Assembly (NCBI RefSeq): GCF_023920705.1
Contig: NZ_CP094657.1
Span: 496,001-560,000, forward strand
Reading direction: 5' to 3'
DNA from: Acinetobacter sp. XS-4
GTDB lineage: Bacteria; Pseudomonadota; Gammaproteobacteria; Pseudomonadales; Moraxellaceae
Length of the DNA: 64,000 bases
This document shows, piece after piece, positions 12,258 to 20,123 of this stretch. Under the pieces are notes generated by a model. It searched no databases, was not told where the DNA came from, and was given only the letters and a program-made list of their open reading frames with translations. The position numbers were made by a program, and so were the translations under genes. Every line of letters starts with the position of its first letter. Position 1 is the first letter of the stretch.

Positions 12258-13415
12258 ATGAAATTTACTGCCGAACACGAAGCATTACGCCGCACAGCTC
12301 GCCAATTTGTTCAAAATGAGCTGAACCCACATATTCCAGAATGGGAGGATGCCGGGAAATTTCCAATCCACGACGTATTTAAAAAAATGGGTGATCTTGG
12401 TTTATTAGGGATTTGTAAGCCAGAAGAAAATGGTGGTTTAGCTTTAGATTATTCTTATAACCTTGTGGTTGCTGAAGAAATTGGGCACGCAGCTTGTGGA
12501 GGAGTGCCTTTAGCCATTGGTGTTCAAACTGATATGGCAACACCTGCTTTGGCTCGTTTTGGCAGTAAAGAATTACGTGATGAGTTTTTAACACCAGCGA
12601 TTGCTGGAGAATATGTCGCATCCATTGCAGTATCAGAAGTGCATGCCGGTTCGGATGTGGCAGCCATTAAAACGACTGCTAAAAAAGATGGTGATGACTA
12701 TGTTATTAACGGCAGCAAAATGTGGATTACCAACTCATTGCAGGCCGATTTCTTTTGCCTTTTAGCCAATACTTCTGATGATAAGCCCCATGTTAATAAG
12801 TCGATGATTATCGTGCCAGCAAAAACCAAAGGCATCAGTTTTTCTGAACCACTTAATAAATTGGGAATGCGTTCAACCACCACAGCACAAGTTTATTTAG
12901 ACAACGTGCGTGTACCACAGCATAACTTGGTGGGTGTTGAAGGTATGGGCTTTATGATGCAAATGATGCAATTTCAGGAAGAGCGGTTATGGGCATGTGC
13001 TAACTCGATTGGCGGGTTGGAAAATTTAATCCAAAAGACTATCGACTATACCAAAGAGCGTAGCACTTTTGGTCAGTCCCTCATTAATAACCAATATATC
13101 CATTTCCGTTTTGCCGAGCTCATGACCGAAGTGGAAGCACTTAAAGCATTAACATACCAAGCGTGTGAACAGCATATTGCGGGTGAAGATGTTACTAAGC
13201 TGGCATCTATGGCAAAACTAAAAGCAGGCCGCTTAAGCCGTGAAGTAGCCGATAGTTGCTTACAATATTGGGGCGGCAATGGCTTTATGTGGGATAACCC
13301 TGCCTCACAGCTGTATCGTGATGGCCGTTTAGGATCTATTGGTGGTGGTGCAGATGAGATTATGTTGGGGATTATCTGTAAGTTAATGGACATTTTGCCT
13401 AAAAAACAGAAATAA
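12258..13415 (+). CDS. atuD: acyl-CoA dehydrogenase, citronellyl-CoA type
   Basis: 385 residues, ATG start after AATAGGAAAACACA. It is a full-length acyl-CoA dehydrogenase with 'SIAVSEVHAGSDVAAIKTTA' (FAD and substrate loop) and C-terminal 'CLQYWGGNGFMWDNPASQLYRDGRLGSIGGGADEIML', with the probable catalytic acid in GGGADEI. In P. aeruginosa AtuD oxidises citronellyl-CoA to geranyl-CoA, supplying the carboxylase. Position between atuC and atuE matches that operon order. It is clearly different in sequence from the second dehydrogenase at 5907-7070. Confidence 0.88.
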   Translation: MKFTAEHEALRRTARQFVQNELNPHIPEWEDAGKFPIHDVFKKMGDLGLLGICKPEENGGLALDYSYNLVVAEEIGHAACGGVPLAIGVQTDMATPALARFGSKELRDEFLTPAIAGEYVASIAVSEVHAGSDVAAIKTTAKKDGDDYVINGSKMWITNSLQADFFCLLANTSDDKPHVNKSMIIVPAKTKGISFSEPLNKLGMRSTTTAQVYLDNVRVPQHNLVGVEGMGFMMQMMQFQEERLWACANSIGGLENLIQKTIDYTKERSTFGQSLINNQYIHFRFAELMTEVEALKALTYQACEQHIAGEDVTKLASMAKLKAGRLSREVADSCLQYWGGNGFMWDNPASQLYRDGRLGSIGGGADEIMLGIICKLMDILPKKQK

Positions 13416-13430
13416 AATAAGGGATAAGCC

Positions 13431-14267
13431 ATGACGCTTTCAACATCTCTACAAGCTTTAGATCTTGATGACAGCATTCAATTAGAACAAGACGGCAGTA
13501 TTTTATATCTCTGGTTAAACAGACCAGAGAGCCGTAATGCCATGAATTTGAAGATGGTCAATGCCATTCAACAAGTCTTTGCTGCTATTCGCAATGATCT
13601 TTTGATTCGTGCAGTCATTATTCGTGGCGAAGGTGGATCTTTTTGTGCAGGTGGTGACATTAAAGACATGGCTGCTTTACGTGTTGAAGCGACCAATGTC
13701 GGTACCTTACAACCTTATGCTGATTTTAACCGTCGTTTTGGTGCCATGCTTGAGCAAGTTGAAGTTGCACCGCAAACGGTTGTGGTGATTTTAGAAGGTG
13801 CTGTTTTAGGTGGTGGTTTTGGTTTGGCATGTGTTTCCGATGTTGCCATCAGCCGTGACAATGCTAAGTTTGGTTTGCCTGAAACGGGACTTGGTGTGAT
13901 TCCTGCGCAAATTGCTCCTTTTGTGGTGAAGCGTATTGGCCTGACTCAGGCTCGTCGATTAGCTTTATTAGGCATGCGTTTTGAGGGCCATATAGCACTT
14001 AGTGTCGGAGTAGTCCATCAGATTGCTCATAATGAAATTGAACTAGAGCAAGCTTTAGAGGAAACGATTCAACACATTAAACGAGCAGCTCCCCAAGCTT
14101 CGCGTGTGACTAAAGTACTGTTACATCGAACGTTCAATGAGTCTTTGAGTGATTTGTTAGATGATGCTGCACAGCAGTTTGCTCAAGCAGTTGGTGGTGC
14201 CGAGGGACAAGAAGGAACGATGGCTTTTATCCAGAAACGCTTGCCAAACTGGGCTGATGAGTCATAA
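13431..14267 (+). CDS. atuE: isohexenylglutaconyl-CoA hydratase (enoyl-CoA hydratase family)
   Basis: 278 residues, ATG with AAGGGATAAG upstream, 15 bp after atuD. The crotonase fold is shown by the two oxyanion-hole segments 'GEGGSFCAGGDIKDMAA' and 'LEGAVLGGGFGLACVSD', followed by 'FGLPETGLGVIPAQIAPFVV'. By operon position it should hydrate the carboxylated product of AtuC/AtuF (3-isohexenylglutaconyl-CoA), as AtuE does in Pseudomonas. The LiuC hydratase of leucine breakdown is the alternative on sequence alone. Confidence 0.86.
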   Translation: MTLSTSLQALDLDDSIQLEQDGSILYLWLNRPESRNAMNLKMVNAIQQVFAAIRNDLLIRAVIIRGEGGSFCAGGDIKDMAALRVEATNVGTLQPYADFNRRFGAMLEQVEVAPQTVVVILEGAVLGGGFGLACVSDVAISRDNAKFGLPETGLGVIPAQIAPFVVKRIGLTQARRLALLGMRFEGHIALSVGVVHQIAHNEIELEQALEETIQHIKRAAPQASRVTKVLLHRTFNESLSDLLDDAAQQFAQAVGGAEGQEGTMAFIQKRLPNWADES

Positions 14268-14285
14268 GAGATAAGGATAAAAATA

Positions 14286-16226
14286 ATGAAATTTTCAAAA
14301 GTACTGGTTGCCAACCGTGGTGAAATTGCAGTTCGAGTCATGCAAACTGCTAAGGCAATGGGCTATCAAACCGTCGCAGTTTATTCTGATGCTGACCGTA
14401 ACGCTCGCCATGTGCAAGAAGCAGATGAAGCTGTTTACATTGGGCTATCAAAAGTATCTGAGTCTTATCTTTCAATTGCAAAAATTATAGATGCTTGTAA
14501 AAAAACAGGAGCAGATGCGGTTCATCCTGGTTATGGATTTTTGTCTGAAAATACCGATTTTGCACAGGCCTGTATCGACAACAAGATTACGTTTATTGGG
14601 CCAACAGCTTCTGCAATTGAGTTAATGGGAAGTAAGCGACTTTCAAAAATTACCATGATTGAAGCAGGTGTACCTTGTGTACCTGGTTATGAAGGCGATC
14701 GGCAAGACCTTGAATATTTAGCAGCTCAAGCAGAACAGGTTGGCTTTCCAATTATGGTCAAAGCCTCTGCGGGCGGTGGTGGCCGTGGTATGCGCTTGGT
14801 ACAGCAGTCGTCCGAGTTGATTGAAGCTTTGCAAACTGCACGTTCAGAGGCTGAAAATGCCTTTGGCTCAGGCGAACTTATTTTGGAAAAAGCAGTGATT
14901 GCTCCACGCCATGTCGAAATTCAGGTTTTTGGCGATACACACCGCAATTATGTTTATCTGTTTGAGCGTGATTGTTCGATTCAACGCCGTCACCAAAAGG
15001 TTGTTGAAGAAGCGCCATGTCCAATCATGATTCCTGAACTGCGTCAGCAAATGGGTGAGGCGGCTGTAGCAGCGGCTAAAGCATGTGCTTATGTCGGTGC
15101 AGGAACGGTTGAGTTTTTGCTTGATGCGTCGGGGACATTTTATTTTTTAGAAATGAATACCCGTTTGCAAGTAGAGCATCCGGTCACTGAGCTCATTACA
15201 GGACTAGATTTAGTTGAATGGCAGTTACGTATTGCGAATGGTGAACAATTGCCTTTGCAACAACATGAATTGACATTAAACGGCCATGCAATCGAAGTGC
15301 GCTTGTATGCCGAAGATCCGCGGCAAGATTTCTTGCCACAAACAGGTCAAGTGTTACGTTGGCAGCCAGCAATATTGCCAAATGTACGAATTGACCACGG
15401 CATGTTGACAACCGATGAGGTTAGCCCTTTCTATGACCCGATGGTGGCGAAGGTGATCGCATACGGTAAAACCCGTGAGGATGCGATTCGCTTACTTGCT
15501 CGTGCCGTAGATGATTGTGTTTTGCTGGGTGTAAACAGTAATAAACAATTTTTGGTCAATTTATTACGCCATCCTGTCTTTGTTGCTGGCGATACCAATA
15601 CTGCATTTATTCAACAGCATTTTCAAAACGACAACAGTCTACATAAGCCAGTTCTATGTTTGGAAACCTTAGCCATTGCGGCGGCATTGTTTAGTCAAAG
15701 TAAAGGTACTGTGGCGTGGCAAACTGGATTAGGTGTGCCATTACCGTTAAAGCTTAAATATGATGATCAACAAATTCAATTGCAGCTTTCATCTGTAAAT
15801 AACACGTTTACGGCACAGCTTTGTGATCAAACAGTTTGTATTGAAGTGCTTGAGAGAACACCAGAGCAATTAGTTTATTTAATTGATGGCGTACGCCGCC
15901 ATGTGCAATATGTATTAGATGGTGATCAGCTTTATTTAGATCGAGAGAATGGCAATGTTGTGATACGAAATATGACTTATGCTGCGCCAGAAATAGCTGA
16001 TGTGACTGGTGATGGCAAAATTCGTGCACCGATGGACGGTGCTGTAGTAAATATTTTGGTCAATAAAGGCGATCAAGTCGTGAAAGGGCAAACTTTATTA
16101 GTACTTGAAGCCATGAAAATTCAACAGCAGATTAAATCTGATGTGGATGGTGTAGTTGAAGATGTGTTAGGGCAACAGGGTCAACAAGTAAAAAAACGGC
16201 AAATGTTATTTAGTATTGTGGTCTAA
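14286..16226 (+). CDS. atuF: geranyl-CoA carboxylase, biotin carboxylase (alpha) subunit
   Basis: 646 residues, ATG after AGATAAGGAT. Order of domains: biotin carboxylase N-domain from residue 1 ('KVLVANRGEIAVRV'), ATP-grasp with 'KASAGGGGRGMR' and 'EMNTRLQVEHPVTE', a linker, and a C-terminal biotinyl domain. The biotin-accepting lysine is K611 in EAMKI, where most carriers read EAMKM. It carboxylates biotin with ATP and bicarbonate and hands the group to AtuC. It is the last gene of the operon and a strong hairpin follows directly. The homologues atuG and atuH are not present here. Confidence 0.9.
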   Translation: MKFSKVLVANRGEIAVRVMQTAKAMGYQTVAVYSDADRNARHVQEADEAVYIGLSKVSESYLSIAKIIDACKKTGADAVHPGYGFLSENTDFAQACIDNKITFIGPTASAIELMGSKRLSKITMIEAGVPCVPGYEGDRQDLEYLAAQAEQVGFPIMVKASAGGGGRGMRLVQQSSELIEALQTARSEAENAFGSGELILEKAVIAPRHVEIQVFGDTHRNYVYLFERDCSIQRRHQKVVEEAPCPIMIPELRQQMGEAAVAAAKACAYVGAGTVEFLLDASGTFYFLEMNTRLQVEHPVTELITGLDLVEWQLRIANGEQLPLQQHELTLNGHAIEVRLYAEDPRQDFLPQTGQVLRWQPAILPNVRIDHGMLTTDEVSPFYDPMVAKVIAYGKTREDAIRLLARAVDDCVLLGVNSNKQFLVNLLRHPVFVAGDTNTAFIQQHFQNDNSLHKPVLCLETLAIAAALFSQSKGTVAWQTGLGVPLPLKLKYDDQQIQLQLSSVNNTFTAQLCDQTVCIEVLERTPEQLVYLIDGVRRHVQYVLDGDQLYLDRENGNVVIRNMTYAAPEIADVTGDGKIRAPMDGAVVNILVNKGDQVVKGQTLLVLEAMKIQQQIKSDVDGVVEDVLGQQGQQVKKRQMLFSIVV

Positions 16227-16227
16227 T

Positions 16228-16262
16228 AATAAATGCCACCTTTTATGGGTGGCATTTATTTA
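16228..16262 (+). terminator. atu operon terminator
   Basis: A 13-bp stem AATAAATGCCACC / GGTGGCATTTATT with a 7-nt loop starts 2 nt after the atuF stop codon. The T content after it is modest. It may also serve the convergent Roadblock operon. Confidence 0.8.
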
Positions 16263-16278
16263 AATGAAGACTTGTAAT

Positions 16279-16698
16279 TTATTCTCCATCGGCCTCTGCA
16301 ATCAACTGACTTGCTTTTTTTAGGCTATAAAGTAACTGTCCCAAAAGAACCTCTTTATTACTTAAAGTGACCATCACCATAGGGTGATGAACTGCTGGAA
16401 TAGCCGTCAGAATGGCCTTGCCATTATCTGCATCTAAGGTAATGTTATTACAGCCAGTGAGTTGAATCTCTTTTAAAAATGCAGTGACCATTGCCAAAAT
16501 TGAGCTACTCACCGCTGCTAATTTGGTGGTGTTATGATAGTTTTTATGACTTACTATCGCCAATTCAAAACCATCAGAAGAGCAAATCATCACAAAATCT
16601 ACACCACGCGTATTCATTAAAATATTATAAGCTTCACTTTTTGCGAGTTGTAGCAATTGCGTTGGTGCTGTTCGTTTTTGAACTGGAATACTAAGCAT
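16279..16698 (-). CDS. Roadblock/LC7-domain protein (second, distal)
   Basis: 139 residues. The Roadblock fold is suggested by 'GVDFVMICSSDGFELAIVS', the helix 'KLAAVSSSILAMVTAFLKEI' and the strand pair 'NNITLDADNGKAILTAIP'. This pattern resembles MglB/CvnB proteins that act on Ras-like GTPases. No signal peptide or membrane segment is present. Its ATG overlaps the end of the GTPase gene by 8 nt, which implies translational coupling, so it is a likely GTPase-activating or scaffold partner. The family is fairly clear; the biological role is not known to me. Confidence 0.8.
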   Translation of the reverse strand: MLSIPVQKRTAPTQLLQLAKSEAYNILMNTRGVDFVMICSSDGFELAIVSHKNYHNTTKLAAVSSSILAMVTAFLKEIQLTGCNNITLDADNGKAILTAIPAVHHPMVMVTLSNKEVLLGQLLYSLKKASQLIAEADGE

Positions 16699-17251
16699 GA
16701 TTGTTCCCCTGAGATGTTAAGCCTACTTTTACTTCAAGCGAGGCAATTAATGACTCAACCATCATTAAAATTTGTTCTTGCTCTCGCGCATCAATGAAAA
16801 ATAATGGATAAGTTAATTCATTTGCTTTTATCCAGTTACGATATTGCTGAAGAGAAGATTCTTTATTTTCATCAACATGAGTAATGCCAATTGCAATATT
16901 ATCATTATAATTTTTAAAGGTTTCTAAGTAGCTTTCTAGCTCGGCAATTGGATTAGCACTATTATGATCTAATAATAAAATAATACCGATTGCACCTTCA
17001 CAAATGACCGACCATATAAAATCAAAACGGCTTTGTCCGGGTGTTCCATAGAGTCCAATTTTGACTCCATCATCTAATGTAATTTCACCATAATCAATGC
17101 CTACAGTGGTTTGGGTTTTCTGGTGGCTTTGTACATCGGTATTAAATGCTTCAGTTCCCAAAATTGGAATTTCAGATAGCGATTTAATCGCTTCTGTTTT
17201 ACCTGCCCCCATACTACCTGCAAAGACAATTTTGTATTGCTGTATAATCAT
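16691..17251 (-). CDS. small Ras-like GTPase (COG2229/CvnD-like)
   Basis: 186 residues. P-loop GSMGAGKT at residues 12-19. The switch II region reads YGTPGQSRF (68-76), with the TPGQ form in place of DxxGQ. The base-recognition motif is THVD (124-127) rather than NKxD. TPGQ and THxD are what I expect of COG2229 GTPases, the group that includes the CvnD proteins of Streptomyces conservons. It is a cytoplasmic molecular switch without a visible lipid anchor. It lies 8 bp after the 321-residue gene and overlaps the next Roadblock gene, so the three are translated as a block. The process it controls is unknown. Confidence 0.85.
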   Translation of the reverse strand: MIIQQYKIVFAGSMGAGKTEAIKSLSEIPILGTEAFNTDVQSHQKTQTTVGIDYGEITLDDGVKIGLYGTPGQSRFDFIWSVICEGAIGIILLLDHNSANPIAELESYLETFKNYNDNIAIGITHVDENKESSLQQYRNWIKANELTYPLFFIDAREQEQILMMVESLIASLEVKVGLTSQGNNHA

Positions 17252-17259
17252 AACTTACC

Positions 17260-18225
17260 TTAAAGACCAAAACGCCGTCTAATCTTCCCTATAAAATTTT
17301 TAAAAAAATGATTATCTATATTTGAATTTTCTAAATGAGAATTGGGTTCGTAAGAACATTTATTTGCCGAAACAAATCTTCCATTATTGGCTATTAAACA
17401 AGCTGTAACGAAGCATAAGACGTCATCAACTGATAAGTTAAGCTGTTTAGCCACCTCATGAATTTTTGCTCCCTGTATAAAACATGCAGAGAGTTGTAGG
17501 CTCACTTTTCTATATTCTTTTTGGTAGGGCTGTGGCCAATGATCAATTTTAAAATATCTATCCGCTGTAGCTAGATTTTCAAAGTTTTTTGAATGCCAAA
17601 TCAGATTCCACAACCAGTCCTGTAAATAGTAGTTTTTTTTACGAGACACTTTGGTGAAGTCGGAGGTTTTAGCAAAAGTGAAATCAAAGCTTTGATTAGT
17701 TCGTGTGAGTTGGCGTGATGGTTCTAACCACGCAATTTGCGTCCTATTATCAATAATAGCGAGAGTACCTTTGTCATCAAAGATGTGTAGTCTGGCATTT
17801 TCTGGACTGTGCAAATTTCTTATAAAATGATCATCAATGAGTAGGGGCTCATTTGGTAAATCTGAAACTACAGTAGTGCTCTTCTGGTTTAAATACGATA
17901 ATAGGTTTATTTGTAGCCAGTCTAATAGAGATTCTACTTTTTCTAGCGGTAGATGCAGGGTATGTTCATCAAGTTGATATCCATTTTGTGAAGGAGTTTT
18001 AGTAATTTTTAAATAAGGACATTTTTTCTTTTGAAGAATATTTTGAATATTATCTGAATCAAAAAAGCTTTCGTTAATTAATAATAAATCAATATGAGTA
18101 TTAGAAATATTAACCCAATTAATACCATACTGATGAGATATTAAATTTCTGATTAAAGTTTTTAATTCATCTAGAACTTTCAAACTTAAACCAGAAGTGG
18201 CAATATTTATGCAATTCCTATCCAT
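17260..18225 (-). CDS. unknown protein of the Roadblock-GTPase module
   Basis: 321 residues; no named family recognised. Residues about 1-110 alternate strands and helices in a way that could be a degenerate receiver-like fold ('THIDLLLINESFF', later 'LHLPLEKVESLLDWL'), but no phosphorylatable Asp pocket is evident. A middle part has 'RLHIFDDKGTLAIIDNRTQIAWLEPSR'. Residues about 235-285 ('FIQGAKIHEVAKQLNLSVDDVLCFVTACLIANNGRF') read like a winged-helix-type domain, recalling the CvnC/DUF742 partner of conservon GTPases. The C-terminus is basic (KIRRRFGL). It is located 8 bp before the GTPase gene and 83 bp after the first Roadblock gene. Confidence 0.7.
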   Translation of the reverse strand: MDRNCINIATSGLSLKVLDELKTLIRNLISHQYGINWVNISNTHIDLLLINESFFDSDNIQNILQKKKCPYLKITKTPSQNGYQLDEHTLHLPLEKVESLLDWLQINLLSYLNQKSTTVVSDLPNEPLLIDDHFIRNLHSPENARLHIFDDKGTLAIIDNRTQIAWLEPSRQLTRTNQSFDFTFAKTSDFTKVSRKKNYYLQDWLWNLIWHSKNFENLATADRYFKIDHWPQPYQKEYRKVSLQLSACFIQGAKIHEVAKQLNLSVDDVLCFVTACLIANNGRFVSANKCSYEPNSHLENSNIDNHFFKNFIGKIRRRFGL

Positions 18226-18308
18226 AGTATCACATTAAATTTTATTGAATAACATAATAGTTTTAATGTGCTTTTTATAATAAATATAAAAAGCACATCT
18301 TAGATTAG

Positions 18309-18668
18309 TTAGCTAAAGTCTAGCTCTTTTTCAAATGACTTTAACTCATGACGAGCCATAGCCAAATTCGATTTGGTACGATCAAGCACTAAGTAAAGGA
18401 ACAAATTATTATTACTTTCTAGGGGGCGAATTAGGTGGTAAGCCTTACCTAAGGTAATTAAAATATCTTCAATATTATCATTTAAATTCAAAGCATTAGC
18501 GATATTTCGCTTTGCGCGAATTACTTCTGTATTTCCAGCAGCAGCCAATTCTAAATCAATTTCCCCACCACCTTGTGTTGCAAGTGATAACCCACTTTCT
18601 GAATCAACAAGTGCAGAAGCAATAAAACCATCAATTTCAGTTAAGCTATCTAAAGAAAGTTTAGCCAT
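18309..18668 (-). CDS. Roadblock/LC7-domain protein (first, promoter-proximal)
   Basis: 119 residues from the ATG ending at 18668, preceded by a CAGAGAGAT ribosome site. A longer frame starting at 18746 was rejected because that ATG lies upstream of the predicted transcript start. The protein shows the Roadblock pattern '[21 protein letters not shown]', a central helix with '[17 protein letters not shown]', and '[16 protein letters not shown]...LFLYLVLDR'. It is short and all cytoplasmic, like MglB. It is the first gene of the module and follows a strong promoter; the 82-bp gap to the next gene may allow a higher level of this subunit than of the GTPase. Confidence 0.8.
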   Translation of the reverse strand: MAKLSLDSLTEIDGFIASALVDSESGLSLATQGGGEIDLELAAAGNTEVIRAKRNIANALNLNDNIEDILITLGKAYHLIRPLESNNNLFLYLVLDRTKSNLAMARHELKSFEKELDFS

Positions 18669-18701
18669 GTTTTTATCTCTCTGGATTCTAAAATTATATT
18701 T

Positions 18702-18721
18702 ACTACTTTTTAAAAAGTAGT
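18702..18721. promoter_or_regulatory. 20-bp palindrome at the module's transcript start
   Basis: ACTACTTTTTAAAAAGTAGT is a perfect 20-bp palindrome. It starts about 9 bp downstream of the -10 box of the promoter at 18730-18757, so it covers the expected transcription start. That suits a repressor site; as RNA it could also form a weak 5' hairpin. Confidence 0.55.
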
Positions 18722-18729
18722 TGAAATTC

Positions 18730-18757
18730 ATTATATTTCTGAACAAATTGAAGTCAA
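18730..18757 (-). promoter_or_regulatory. promoter of the Roadblock-GTPase module
   Basis: Read on the minus strand: TTGACT, 16-bp spacer, TATAAT. This is close to the sigma-70 consensus and places the start near 18723, about 55 nt before the chosen start codon. Confidence 0.7.
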
Positions 18758-18962
18758 TTCATCAAGTAAAGTACTAGGTTTTAGTTTTGGGAAATAAGTG
18801 ACAGAAAATGTCAGACTATAAAAGACATTATAAGATTAGTCTTGCATTATACTTTTAATACTGTGCTGAGGTTTACATTATATATTTTAAAATTTAGATA
18901 AGATAATTGTAATAGAATATTAATACAATATTGATTAATAAAATATACTAATTTTAATCAAT

Positions 18963-18993
18963 AAAAAGGGGAATATTTAATTCCCCCTTTTTT
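18963..18993 (-). terminator. terminator of the sspA-sspB operon
   Basis: Stem with arms GGGGAAT / ATTCCCC (one bulged C), flanked by A and T runs on both sides. It lies 16-46 nt past the stop of the tail-anchored protein gene, and ends that transcript on the minus strand. Confidence 0.75.
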
Positions 18994-19008
18994 ATAATAA
19001 TGATCAAA

Positions 19009-19665
19009 CTAAACGAGCTGTGTATAAATACAATAGAGGTAACCCAAAATTGCTAAAGCAACAACAGGGGCAATAATCTTTGACCATGTAGGTACAGAAA
19101 CCTCGGCAGCTTGTTCGTCAATATGCAGATCATCATGATGAGGTTGGGCTTGGTGAACCATTTGGTTGAACTCCTTCATTGTTGTATCCAATGATAGCTC
19201 TTCTTGTTCCACAGGTTTAGAACCAATTAACTCATTTAGGTGGTTTGTTGACCAAACCCAATCTTCTGCCTGACCTGATAAATGTTCTACTTGACCTAAA
19301 ATTAATTCTTTTAAGCCATTATGCCCAAAGCCACCTGTTTCATCGAGTTGGTTAAGTTCTGCTAACTGCAAAGTTAAAATTTCAGAAATACTCTGTTCGA
19401 GTTCTGCATTTTTTAAAGTCGACTGATTATGCTTAGATGTTGTTAAATGGCGAGCAACTTCCTGAATATAAAGCGGATCTGCAGCTTTGATTTCATGATA
19501 AATCTTATTATCATCTTGGCGCCACAAACTAATCAGTTTTCCAAGCGTAAGAATATTTACTTCATCAATCAGTTTATTTTTTTCATTAACTGGATATTGA
19601 TTTAAAAGCTGAGGCTTTTGAATTTTTATCTGCTCAGCAAAGTATTGGACTAAATCAAATGCCAT
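19009..19665 (-). CDS. tail-anchored protein of unknown function, sspA-sspB operon
   Basis: 218 residues; I do not recognise the family. The N-terminal 150 residues are rich in helices ('LIDEVNILTLGKLISLWRQDD', 'LEQSISEILTLQLAELNQL'). A Glu/Gln/His-rich linker follows, and residues about 193-215 (WSKIIAPVVALAILGYLYCIYTQ) form one hydrophobic segment at the extreme C-terminus, with no N-terminal signal. This is the layout of a tail-anchored inner-membrane protein with a cytoplasmic body. It begins 17 bp after sspB and ends at the operon terminator, so it is probably expressed with the stringent starvation proteins. Confidence 0.7.
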   Translation of the reverse strand: MAFDLVQYFAEQIKIQKPQLLNQYPVNEKNKLIDEVNILTLGKLISLWRQDDNKIYHEIKAADPLYIQEVARHLTTSKHNQSTLKNAELEQSISEILTLQLAELNQLDETGGFGHNGLKELILGQVEHLSGQAEDWVWSTNHLNELIGSKPVEQEELSLDTTMKEFNQMVHQAQPHHDDLHIDEQAAEVSVPTWSKIIAPVVALAILGYLYCIYTQLV

Positions 19666-19682
19666 GCTTTCTTCCTCTAAAT

Positions 19683-20117
19683 TTAATCTAAAATTCTTAA
19701 CGTTGGTTTTTTCTTGGTCGATGTTGTTTCAATAGCTTCTTGTACTTCTGACTCTACTGTATTTTCTACAGGCACTACATTGGCATATTCTTCAGGATCA
19801 AAGAATAAACCTTGTCCATTTTCACGTGCATAAATACCTAAAACAGCCTGAATAGGTACATAAATATCTTTTGACGCCCCCCCGAAACGGGCAGAAAAAG
19901 TAATGGCTTCATTTCCGATAATAAGTTGATGAACAGCATGAGGTACGATATTCAAAACGATTTGGCCATCTTTAACAAATTGCTGTGGAACATCGGTATG
20001 TGGCTGTGTCGCATCCACTAATAGATAAGGAGTAAGCTGGTTATCACAAATCCATTCATAGATTGCACGAGCAAGATAAGGACGTGTAGGGGTTAAATCA
20101 ATAGTTTGCTCAGACAT
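19683..20117 (-). CDS. sspB: ClpXP adaptor / stringent starvation protein B
   Basis: 144 residues. The SspB substrate-binding domain covers about residues 8-110: 'RPYLARAIYEWICDNQLTPYLLVDA', 'IVLNIVPHAVHQLIIGNEAITFSARFGG', 'PIQAVLGIYARENGQGLFF'. The C-terminal tail ends in TLRILD, resembling the short ClpX-docking tail of E. coli SspB. It tethers ssrA-tagged, ribosome-rescued proteins to ClpXP. It follows sspA by 6 bp, the standard order. Confidence 0.95.
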   Translation of the reverse strand: MSEQTIDLTPTRPYLARAIYEWICDNQLTPYLLVDATQPHTDVPQQFVKDGQIVLNIVPHAVHQLIIGNEAITFSARFGGASKDIYVPIQAVLGIYARENGQGLFFDPEEYANVVPVENTVESEVQEAIETTSTKKKPTLRILD

Positions 20118-20123
20118 ATCACA

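Noticed and set aside
18669..18746. Longer start of the first Roadblock protein
   Set aside because: The upstream ATG precedes the predicted transcription start and the 20-bp palindrome; the internal ATG has a ribosome site and fits the domain.
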